Assembly: GCA_026261815.1 (NCBI GenBank)
Contig: JAMPIT010000476.1
Location: forward strand, 3,747,501-3,811,500
DNA length: 64,000 nucleotides
Direction: 5' to 3'
Origin: Monarcha castaneiventris obscurior
Taxonomy: Eukaryota; Chordata; Aves; Passeriformes; Monarchidae
This document shows positions 37,511 through 47,825 of the stretch, in pieces. The translations under genes were made by a program, and so were the position numbers. Position 1 is the stretch's first letter. Every line of letters begins with the position of its first letter. Below the pieces are notes generated by a model. It worked only from the letters and a program-made list of their open reading frames with translations, did no database searches and was not told the origin of the DNA.

Positions 37511-40500
37511 GCACACTCACAGGCCTTTCCTAAAATGTGCTTTTTTCAGTGTGGTATTCACAGGAAGTGCTGAAGGCGGGAATGTTCTCTAAATCCTGCC
37601 CAAAATATCCTTCCTACTGGAGTTCTGCACTACTGGATTTATTTCTGTCTTGCAGAAACCCAGAGGGACTCCTCACATGACAGCCTGGTTTTGGTTTGGT
37701 TGGGGGTTTTATTTTGAAGAGAGAGATTGTATCAACCCATGGTAATGGTGCAAACAGCAGCAAGTATTGGGCTGAGAGTTTTCTAGTCCTTCTGGGAAAA
37801 GCAGCAGTGGGACTGTTGCTTAGTCATGCACAAGAGGGCTGTGACTCCTAATCCACTGACTATTAACCGTAAAATCAAACTCCTTACAGCAGACAAGGGA
37901 ATAAAACCCGTGTTGCATCAGGACTGAGTCGGCTATCGCTGAACCACTGCGTGGTTTAAGCAGAGCCAACACGCTTCATGTCAGGCACGTCCTCACTCTG
38001 CTTTTCCAGTCAAATTATCAGGAATGTCCAGGGATGCTGCAGCCCAGGTTGAGCTGCCAGGGCAGGCATTGTCAAACACCCACAGTGCAGAACTAGGGAC
38101 ACGGGAAGGAGAGTTTGATATTAAAAGGGCAGCTCTGCAGAGGAGAGGGCTACCCCGGGGCCAGGAGAGCACTCAAACAGGTTCAGAAGGCCACACCTCG
38201 GTGTTTAGGATGAAGTTAGGCAGGGCCTGGGAGCTCAGGTTCTGCTGTGAAGCTGCCTATGATGGCTGCAGTGTTGCATCATGTGCTCCCACAGTGTAAT
38301 TAACACGGCACTGATACAGAGACACCTCGTTCTGCCCATTTAAAGCACAGCAAGGGTTTCTGCAGTAATATTTTTTTCAGCTTATATGTTATTATATTTT
38401 ATTTTTACTTCTTCCTGATAACACATTGTTCTCATGTCCTGATTTAGCTGAGGCAAATAGTCTTAGGGCTTACAAAGTCGTGTGGTGGATTTCTCATCAG
38501 AGCAGTAAAAAATTCTTACCCAAAAAACTTGAAAATATATGGCTAAATATCCACATGAATATGCAAATATATTCTCTTCAAAGTCTGTCAAAAGAAGACA
38601 GCATTTCAAGATACAGAAGCTACATGTCACACTGATTTTTCTCTTCAGTAATTACTCAAAGTCGTTCGTCACGAAAATTATGTAAAAATACTAATGTTAC
38701 ATCACATTTCAATGAAATCTTCAGAATGACTGAGAAATTTTCCAGGAAGGTTCAACTGTTTTTTGAGGATTGAAAAAAGCTGTATTATAAAATGTAAGCT
38801 GGTACAGTTTTATTTCCAAGATTATGAAAGTTTTGCAGTTTTCTTTTCTTGCTCCCAAACTTAGAAATTTAATGGGGAGGTTGGCTTCAAGGCAGGGACA
38901 CTCCTTGTCAGTCTTTACCAGTCAGTCATAGTCTCTCTTCCTCTTTCCTAATACCAGAATTTCCAACAAAAGCCTTCTGTTACCAGGCATCAGGGTACCA
39001 GCAGCTTACCCAAAACTGCCATCCAATTTCTTCCTCAGCTTTGCAGGAACCCTGAAGAAAACTTGCTGGTTATCTAACACAGTGATTGGCTGAGGGCTGT
39101 GAATCTTAGCAAGCCTTCAGGGAAGCTTCAGGCATAGCAGAGAGAAAGCTTTGCTCCAGTAAAGTCCTTGTGTGAGTGTTTAATTCCAGTCATGCAAGAA
39201 GTCTTATCTGATTCATTCGCCGTGTTGTGTTGGAGACTGTGTGATCTGGCAAAGATCTGAGATGTTCTGGGACACAGCAGATGTGAGCAGCAGCACCGGG
39301 GACAATTGAACCCATCCTTCATTCTGCACTCTAGGCAGCAGGATGGATTTTATGAATTCCTCGCTGTCAGCCATGCTGTTATGACCATGACAAAAGACCT
39401 TGCCATTTGGGCATTATCCATTCCTCGAATTTTTCAGGCTTTTAGCCTGAGTCATGGCATGCTTCACGATTATTGTGGGTTTGCTGATACATTTCCTAGC
39501 TTTTGCACGAGTTGTCCTTGGTGACCTCTGGTTTTCACACCATATTCTCATCAGGGCCAATCTGCTGCTCCTGTCTTTCTCCTCTGAGTTTTCCTGCCAC
39601 AGCTAGAATAACTGGAATCACAAAAATAAGTTTTGCAAAGCTTGCCAAAAATGCTTCCTCAAAACAGAGGAAACACAATATTTGCACTTTCAGCATGCAC
39701 ACTAGGAAGGGAGCTGTTCTAGTCTCTCTGTTCAGTGAAAACAGGTGATCATCTATCAGCTTATGCTGGCAATTTGATAAACATGAAACTTTAATAAGTT
39801 TGATATTGCTGTGGTCACCAAATCTAATACAAATGTTGCACTTCATCTGTTGCCAATCCGCCTAGACTGCCTGAGGACAGACTGCTGGTCTGAAATGTGT
39901 CCTTGTGGCATGTAGGAAATAATTTCCATTCCAGTTTGCAGGGACCACAAGCCAGTTTTTGTTATTCCTAGGGAAGGTCTGCAGATCAGGAGACCTTTTG
40001 CTTTGCTTGATCCACAAGTACCTTTCAAACGGTGATTTAGAAATAGTCACTGAGGCTAAATAAGTATTGTTTTTCACCTCAGAATGGTCTCCAAGTTTAA
40101 AATGTTTGCCTTCTGCTTACCAAATTGCAGCCTCATCCTGACGGTGTAAATACATGGTGCCCAGAGGATGATATATGGGCACCCAGCCCTTCCAGGGCCA
40201 AAGTAAGGCACCTCAGGTGGTGGCCGATAGTGGCCACGGCTGTCCCGGTGCTCCCTCTGTTGGAAAAGTCCTGACATGTCCTTTCTCCTTCACAAAAACA
40301 GGACATGAACACCTCTGCCTGGGAATCAACATCCCACATGCTCTCCAGTCAAATCCAAAAGAGTTGCGTGCATCCCTCTGCTGCTGGTACCTTCCACCCT
40401 CCCCACCTCACGCTGGTGAGGGGGGCTTGGATCAGTAACAATGCACAGAGCAACCTTTTCTTAAGGACTAAAAAATAATCAGTGCCATAGTCTGATCTTT

Positions 40501-40925
40501 TGAAAATATTCTTCCCAGGTGCTTCCCTGGTGAAAGGAGTCCATTGTTTGGGGTTTTCCAGGAAACACAGAGCCTGATTTCCAGCACAGGGCACAGGCTG
40601 AGGCACAGCCATGGAGGGCACAGGACTTCAGCTCCCAGTGTCACCCTGGGCACAGCTCCTTCCTGCCCTCCCACCCTCCTCTCTTTCATTATCACATTCT
40701 ATTTCTTCTCTGGAGGTAGTTTAGCCACAGCCTGCCCTGTCAGGGTTTCCCCCGAGGTTTAGAGCTCTCTGTCAGCAGGGTCAGACCTGCAGCCAGCAGG
40801 AAGGGCAGCTTTGGTACCTCCATGTGTCCATCCCACACCTCCAGCAGACCCCTGCTGAATCACAGAGAATCAGTTTGGTTGGGGAAGATCTCTGGGATCA
40901 GCGAGTCCAAGCTCTGACCCAACAC

Positions 40926-41205
40926 TGTCGCAGCCGCCGGCCGGAGAGTAAAGAAAGACTCAGAGACAGGAATGCAGTCCAGCGAATGGGTGGAATTATT
41001 TAATTAATAAAGAACGGGTTTTTATGCGTTTAGTTCTCTTAGTGTCTACCTAGATGGCAAGAGGTTATTGGACCTCTTGCTACTAACTAACATGATAACA
41101 GAAACCTTATCATGTTCTGCATAGTTCAGTGTGAGAAAGACAGAGCTTTCACGAACTACTGCAGAGAGATGAAGAAACCCTCTGCTGAGGCTTTTTCAGC
41201 ATCCA
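40926..41205 (-). mobile_element. Probable solo LTR (about 280 bp) inserted in the CR1
   Basis: The CR1 is split by a 280-base segment that begins TGTCGC and ends ATCCA, i.e. TG...CA as in retroviral LTRs. The flanks are AACAC on the left and TACAC on the right, a 5-base target duplication with one mismatch. Read on the minus strand it has a TATA-like CATAAAAA and then ATTAAATAA, a plausible polyadenylation signal. No coding sequence or primer site is attached, so it would be a solo LTR left after recombination. Two perfect hairpins lie inside. I do not recognise the family; another type of short insert is possible. Confidence 0.6.
41057..41116. repeat. Two adjacent perfect hairpins within the inserted element
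   Basis: The first has 9-base arms (41057-41065 and 41072-41080, GCAAGAGGT with ACCTCTTGC) and a 6-base loop. The second has 10-base arms (41089-41098 and 41107-41116, AACATGATAA with TTATCATGTT) and an 8-base loop. Both are fully paired. Confidence 0.8.
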
Positions 41206-41539
41206 TACACCACCACCTTGTCAACCAGACCATGGCACTGAGTGCCACGTCCAGTCTTTCCTCAAACACCTCCAGGGGCGGTGACTCCACCACCTCCCTG
41301 AGCAGCCCATTCCAATGTCCAGTCACCCTTTCTGTGAAGAAATTCTTCCTAATCTCCAATCTAAACCTTCTGTGGCACAGCTTAAAACTTTGTTCCCTGG
41401 TCCTATCACAAATAGGCTGGGAGAAGAGGCTGAACCCCACCTGGCTCCAACCTCCTTTCAGATGTCTCTGGTACCTGCAGTTTTGCTGTCTGGTTCTCAC
41501 GATGTGAAGTTCCTTGTCAGCTGCCTAGAGGGGACAAAA

Positions 41540-41613
41540 GGGTTGGCCCTCTTGACTCCCCAAACCCAGACCATCAGGGTTGGCCCTCTTGACTCCCCAA
41601 ACCCAGACCATCA
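41540..41613. repeat. 37-bp tandem duplication
   Basis: Two identical 37-base units (41540-41576 and 41577-41613), each starting GGGTTGGCCCTCTTGACTCC. They sit just beyond the end of the recognisable CR1. Perfect identity points to a recent duplication, or to an assembly artefact. Confidence 0.9.
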
Positions 41614-44600
41614 ACCCTCACTTTAAAGATCATCTGTATCAGAGAACCCTCCTGTCCCTGCTGAGGATGACCTGGATGCTCTTATCACCTGCTCACTTCT
41701 GATCGATCTGCAGCATCTAGAGGTGGGTGATCACGCACTGGTTTCCAATGACAGACCCATCAATAACAGATCTCATTTGTGTTGATGGCACAGGCCCTGT
41801 CTGTTTCTGTCTCTGTTACCTTTGTGGCAGGGCTGTGCAGACGTGGCCAAAGACACAACTGTTCTCTTGATGTTTGCACCCAGAGTCATTATCTGGCAAC
41901 TGAGAGCGTGCAGGAACCCGTGTAATCTCAGCTGTAAAAAAACAGGTGGGCTGGGAGCTGGGGTCCTTTCCTGCCTTCTGAAGGATCATTTGGCACTGCT
42001 TTTCCTCACTCATTTTGCTGTACTCATTTAGGAGGTGTGATGGTTATCTGAGCAGAGCTGAAAACAGGGAACCCCTGCAAGCCCTTGGGGCAGAGCCAGA
42101 GTAGACACTTCAAAGCAAAATCCCAGGTTTGTGCCTAGGACATGTGAGGGGAAGCCTCCTGTGCACAAGTGAGCCTCTCTGAAGTCTCACTCAGGCTGCT
42201 GCAAAACGTGCTCCTCTTCAGGTGCCTTATTTATCTGCACTTTCTGCTTATCATCACTTGAGGGCAGTTAAGCTCATGACAGGTCTTGCTCTAGCCCAGC
42301 GTGATTTGATCAAATGTTAGCATTTTAGCTGTTAAATTATAGAAAACCCTGGAAAACCAAGGAAAAAGTCATTTCTTTGGGGCTGACTCTGTCCAGGTTG
42401 TGCCGGGGTAGCAGTTGCTGTTAATCACCACCTTCCTGGGTGGGAGAGGATGCTCTCCCTTTGCTTGAATACTGCCTGCTTCAGCAGGTTGGCTGGTGCC
42501 CCCTAAGATCACAAATGCTATGTATGAGGTTATCCTGCAGTATTTCTTGACACAGTCTGGCCTGTGCAGGGCTAAAATTCTTGGGCAGAAATTGCTGGCA
42601 AACAGTGTTAGTCACATGAAAAGAGCTGTGGTCCAGGGACCTGTGTCCATCTCTCAGTGTGTAACTGCAGATGAATGCCACAGCAATAACAGGAGGCTGA
42701 GCAAGTTCGGCCAAAATCAGTTTCTTGAAGAGGATGGAAATTTCTTATCTCTCATGCCCGGTGTGAGTGACTCAGTGGCTTTGTACAGACACTGTGTGGG
42801 GTGAATGTTGGCACATAAGAAATGAGCATCAGAGCTCTCCAGAGAGAGGGATGCAGGGTCCAAGAGGGAAGGCCGTGGTGTGTGCAGGGCCACAAGCCTT
42901 CAAATCCCAGTGTGGTGAAAGCCAGTCTGCACCAAAGTGATGCTCAGTGGTGTCCATCTCCCCTACAGCAGGCACACAGCTGACTGCTGCCTCCTTGCTG
43001 CCCTTCTGGCAGCTGTGATAGTCCCTGTGCCATGCCTTCCCCTTCCGTATGAGACATTGGAACTTTTCTCCTGAATTTTTCTTCTCCCTGCGTTAGCAGC
43101 TGTGAGCTTTGGGAACAGGGGTGTGGGTGATGGATGCACACAGCTCCTGACCCTGGCCTTAGTGATAAACACTGCGAAAATGTAAGGTGAAATGGTGCCA
43201 TGTGATCTGAACTGACACTGAAAGAATGAGCAATATTTCTGTGGCCTTGCAAAGCTCTGAGTAGGCTAATTAGCCAGGGTGATGGCATGGCTAATTGGAC
43301 AAGGCTGGGTGTGGTGCTGGTTCAGCTGTTCTGCTCATCTATACAGGGAGGAAGCCTTCTCGATTGAAGATAAACTGCCTCTAGATCCTTTCTAACGCTC
43401 CTGACTGAGGTTTCCTTTTGGTGGGGCCAGATGCCACCTGATCCATAGAAAAGATACAGGATGTCCTATCTGTCTTTGCTCCATGTGAGTGTTGGACCAG
43501 GTGGGTTCTGACCCGCTTCCAAACCTCAGTTACTCCATGAGTAAGACTTGAGAGTCTTCCCCAAAACAAACAAGCAAGCCAACAAATTGCCCCCAGTGAA
43601 CCAGAAAATCACAGACCAGCAATCAGCTCAAACCCCATCGATCTTTGCCTCAGCCCTGCATAGCAACTGAGGAGCAGTACCTTGGACTCTCCACCAGTTT
43701 GCTCTGGGACACACGTTCCAGGGGCTGCAGGTGCCTGGTTTGGCAGGAAATGTGCATGGCTCTGACTGAACCAGGTGCCACAGATGCTGCTGCTGGGTCT
43801 GAGTAATGGGCTTGTGTTCCAGGAAGCAGCTGTTGAACAGAAATCGGGGGGGGTCATTTAGCCGAAGTTAGAGCAGAATCAAGCAACAAATCCTCTGCCA
43901 GAGCAGCTGTGATGCTGCAGGCAGGGCTGTGCTGTGCACACCAGCAGTGGGCAGTCAGAGTCCATCGCAGTGTCCACCCAGTGTCCACCCCACAGCCCCC
44001 GGGGATGGGGGGGGGGCGCTGGAGAGGTGTCCCCACAGCCAGGAGAAGGCAGAAGTTTTGTCTTGTGTTAAATTCCCCACTGGTCTTACCTCCGCCCTGG
44101 AAATCAGCACCTGACAGGAGTCTGCTGGCCAGGCAGGAGCTGGGAAGAAGGTTTAATGTAAGGAAGACGGTAAAGCAGCTTTGCTTTGTTTTCTGAGATG
44201 AATGAGGTAATTTCTTCCCTCCATGTCACAGTCCCAGCTCTTGTATTTTTCATGCTTCATTAAAAGTGTTTGTAATTATATGAGTGGCTTCAGAGGCCAA
44301 TTAAGCCTTCATTTGGAGGCTGCTCTGGGTGCTGGAAGCCCTCCATTAGCCTGGGCTTCTGCCAGGGAAAAACACTACATAGTCTTTAACAACTGTACCA
44401 GCTCCTATCTGCTTAATGTTGATTTTCCTATTAAGTTCAGCTAATATTTTTCTAATTGTGTGAGCTGGGCCTGAAGCCAGGCCCGGTGACTTTTGCCAGC
44501 TGCTTTCAAGTCTGAATCAGAGATGAGCAAAACCCTCTGAACACTTCCCTGCGCACACGTTCGGCCCCATCCAAACAGCGACTGCTCTCCCCAAAAGTGA

Positions 44601-44999
44601 CTCAGGCTCTGGTTCATGCCCCGGGTGCTGTTTCCCAGGGCAAGCCCCATCCAGTCAGGAGGTGTGGATGCCAGGGAGCACACTCAGCCGAGCACCCCCA
44701 GCCTGGCACTGCGTGGATCTCACCCCACCAGGTGCCAGAAAGGATGCCATGGAATCAAAGGCCAGCCCACATCTCTGCTTGCCGGTGAGCCACAGAGCAG
44801 GAATTACTGTGTGGCTTCTCTGAGGCAGGTGATACAGCACAAACTGCCCAAGAGGGGATATCTACAAATAGAAGGATATTCACAGCTCTTCCACAGCGTG
44901 GAAGGGAGGATGCTGACGCGTTGGTGGGGTGGGAGATTTCAGTCAAGGAGCTCAGGGATGCCATTCACCTGCTGAGAATCTGCTGCTCATGCGAGGGTG
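41614..44999. other. Intergenic region, GC-richer
   Basis: No gene recognised. Open frames are short and occur on both strands at once. A CR1-like 3' end is suspected near 43.5 kb. The rest is sequence I cannot assign, with short G runs near 43.85 and 44.0 kb. Confidence 0.55.
43493..43550 (+). mobile_element. Possible CR1 3' tail
   Basis: 'gttggaccaggtgggttctg' followed by 'cttccaaacctcagttact' and 'ccatgag' resembles the last bases of a CR1 in sense orientation. It is diverged and short, so this is tentative. Confidence 0.5.
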
Positions 45000-45043
45000 G
45001 TATGACAAACCTTCCAACCCAAACCATTCTATGATTCTGTGAA
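45000..45043 (+). mobile_element. CR1 3' terminus
   Basis: 'ccttccaacccaaaccattc' followed by 'tatgattctgtga' is the standard end of a CR1, including the characteristic 8-base terminal repeat (ATTCTRTG). Only the tail is clear; sequence upstream to about 44.85 kb may be a diverged part of the same copy. Confidence 0.85.
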
Positions 45044-47479
45044 ATTTAAGCAAATGCATAAACTCATTGCTGACTAGAAATGAACCTAAGCACATCTGAT
45101 TTTATTTAATATTTGAATTGCTTTCTTTAATTAAAAATGGCCAGGCAATTAAATAATTTAATTTTTAAAATCTTATTTAATTTCAATTAGCTCTGATTAA
45201 TGACTATTCATTTGAATCAATATATCAGTATGATAGAAAGCACTAGTTTTGAATTTTTCATTTTAGGAACATTACTGTCTTTTAACTTTAAAACCCTTGC
45301 AGCTCTAACACAATTAATATGTGCCAGTCACATTTTAATGCCTTACTGCATCCTAACACTGGCAAAGGCAAGAGACTCCGAGCTTGTGTTTGGAGCTGAT
45401 TTGCTTCTGCAAAGCCCCGTGTTCAAAGCCCCTGTGGGCCTGGCTGCAGCCAGTCACTCACAGGGAGTCTGGCCCGTGTGACAGCCCCTGGTGCTGGCCA
45501 GGGCCCTGGGGTGACAGCAGGCCACCAGAGCTCACTGATGGCCACAGGGCTCCCACATGCTTGGATCTCCCACGTGCAGATCTTTTGGAGCATTTGTTTT
45601 TCAAGAGTTTATTCCTTTACTAAGGCAGAATTAAAATTTACATGTTCAAAATAGGAAATAAGGTCTAGAAGCCAAAATCATATTTCTTCTCTTGAGCATA
45701 AAGATTAAAATTTAAAAGGCAGCCAGGTGACAGGTTCAAAACCTAATTTACTGTGGAATTTCTGGCAGCAAAACACGGCTCCTGTGTAAGGTGTTTGGTA
45801 CACCGGGAGGGAATTTTAGAGAGCTTGTAATTCACTGCAACACAGCACTAGACATCCAAGGAAGTCATTATTGTAGATGGTTTCCTGGTAGCATAAAGAA
45901 GCAGGGGGGAGCTGGGCCTGTTTCAGAGCAAAGTTGAAAACACTAATTGACTTTTACTCACTGGAAAAGAAGATGTAGCATGACAAATGGCTTTGTGGCT
46001 TGAATCATTAAAGACTGAGGAGAGAGCTGCTGGCTAATGGGGCTGTACTGGGCAGAAATGGCCGTGTTAGGATTGCTGTGAGCAATTTGCGAGATGTGCT
46101 CATAAAGCACAGGAGGAGGCAGCAGGACCCTGGCTGGCAGCGCTGGCCAGGCGGGAAGAGAGGCTGGAAAGGCTCCGAGAGGAACCGGCCAGCACCTGGT
46201 GGTTGCCATGGCCTCTGGGAAGAGCTCAGCTCCTCACGGGGAGGACAGAGATGGCTCGGAGAGCAGATCCGTGTATCACAGCCCCTGAGGGCACTCACAG
46301 GCCTCGGCTGCCCCAGTCAGCCCCACCTGGGCCCTCACCCACACCCTCTGCTCATGGACATGGGGCTCTGTTTAAACTCTGGCCTTGAGCCGTGTTGTGG
46401 GTTAGTCTACCTCCAACCCCATCTCCTGCTAGGCCTCCCTAAATGTCCCAAGCCCTGATCCATCCCAGGGCTGTGAATGAACCACTGGTTGGTCCCTGTG
46501 CAGCCTGCCATGCTCAGGTGCTGTGGGATGGTTCTCAGCTCCTGGCCTGTCCCCCTTTATGGAGCATCTCCCCTTCTGCTGCCTCCTTACACAGCACATT
46601 TTGCAGCACACCCTCCTGAGAAGGTCACTGGAAGTCTGCTGCGCTGCAGAGGGGTCACCAGACAAGCCCTGGGATGAAGGAGCTGCTCTGTCTTTGGCCT
46701 GTCACCTGGAGGAAAGGTGCCTTCTCCCTACAGCAGGAAAAGACATTTCTTTGCTGAAATAATAAGGTATGAGTCCAGTGCTCCTTATTTCACATCATAC
46801 ACATCAGGGTTTATTCTAGCTCTTGGAAGAAGTGAGCTCAGAAATAATCCAAGGGTCAGTTTTCTAACATTAGGCTGGAATTGTCTTTATTTACTTTTAC
46901 AAACTTGGCCAAAGCTCAAGGCACTCTAATGCTATGTATTCTTCAGTAAACACAATTAACTGGAAACTCAGAAACACTGATATCATCTTTTCCCTTGGGA
47001 CTGGTCACTGCAAACTGCAGTCTCCAGACAGAAAATTAACTTCCTTTTCCCTCAGGGTTGCAGAGTAGGTGGAAATCCATTTAGGAAAAAAAAAAAATAA
47101 AATAAAAGTGAACCATTTTGATGATGCAGCCTAGCCTGGCTTATGGTCAAAGGGTAACAAAGCTTGGGAAGAGTGGGAAGGTCAGGATTGTACAGAACCA
47201 GTGGGTCCCTGCTGTTCAGCAAGAGCTGGGTGTTTGTCCCTGAGGCAGCCGGGTGGGATTGTTAGGAGCGGGACACACCATGCACCCAACATTCAGCCAC
47301 AAATCTCCATAAATGTGGAGACCAAGGCTGAACTTTAAACTCCCGTTTTACCATCTCCCCAATAAACCCTCTCTGAAGGAGTGCAGAAAGGTGATCTAGA
47401 GCCTCACCAAGCTCCAAGGCAGAGGCAGATAAATTATATTTTCAATGGGAGCTCTTCAAAGTGGTGTTATAAGCCCTTC
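45044..47479. other. Intergenic region
   Basis: AT-rich up to about 45.4 kb, then GC-richer. No gene or named repeat. A stretch at 47.2-47.4 kb ends with 'ccaataaaccctctctgaa', which resembles an LTR polyadenylation region, but I could not define ends. Confidence 0.5.
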
Positions 47480-47825
47480 TCCAGGTGATCCAATCTAGTT
47501 CTTCATGATCTTACAGCTGGAAAAATCCTGTCTGCTGCCTAATCTAATCCTTGCTTGCTGTAATCAAGGACAAACATTTCTTGTCCTTACCCAGCATGGA
47601 CACACTAACAGTTTATCATCTTCCTCTCTGTAACTGCAGCCTTTTATGGCTGTGATGTTTAGGTACTCCATGTATCGTTACCCTGTGTCCCTTTGGTCTG
47701 CAGGACTTCTAGATTGAACAAACTCATTCTTCCATCTTACCTTATAGGTCTGCAACCTGGACTCTTCCCAGTTGGTCTGCAGCCCCCTTGAGGAGCACTA
47801 TCTTCCAGCCTTACTGAATGTCTGA
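47480..47825 (-). mobile_element. Old, diverged CR1-type LINE fragment, antisense
   Basis: 'gtaactgcagccttttatgg', 'ccctgtgtccctttggtctg', 'attgaacaaactcattcttc' and 'ttcccagttggtctgcagcc' follow the order of the reverse-complemented 3' part of old amniote CR1 subfamilies. It is much more diverged than the CR1 copies at 41 and 55 kb, so it is probably an older insertion. Confidence 0.65.

Larger units (their letters stand above)
33766..40859. other. Intergenic region upstream of RGS18
   Basis: Apart from the exon-like frame at 35534-35721 and the possible regulatory block near 37.3 kb, I see no gene and no repeat I can name with confidence. Open frames in this stretch are short and overlapping. 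Confidence 0.55.
40860..41500 (-). mobile_element. CR1 LINE, 3' portion, antisense, interrupted by an insertion
   Basis: Plus-strand sequence 40860-40925 (from 'cacagagaatcagtttggttgg') is the reverse complement of a CR1 3' end. The match resumes at about 41206 and continues through 'gtgccacgtccagtctttcct', 'ggtgactccaccacctccctg' and 'gtgaagaaattcttcctaatc' to about 41500. On the minus strand the right part still reads [19 protein letters not shown], the C-terminus of the CR1 reverse-transcriptase ORF. The copy is 5'-truncated. Positions 40926-41205 are foreign and listed separately. Confidence 0.9.

Noticed and set aside
41156..41500. 114-codon minus-strand frame as a protein gene
   Set aside because: It is the C-terminal part of a CR1 reverse-transcriptase ORF running into the inserted element.
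44725..44738. CTCF-like CCACCAGGTGCCAG
   Set aside because: One mismatch in a key position of the core; too little to claim an insulator without binding data.
47200..47400. Possible LTR ending in CCAATAAACCCTCTCT
   Set aside because: The polyadenylation-like end is suggestive, but I found no TG...CA ends or target duplication.
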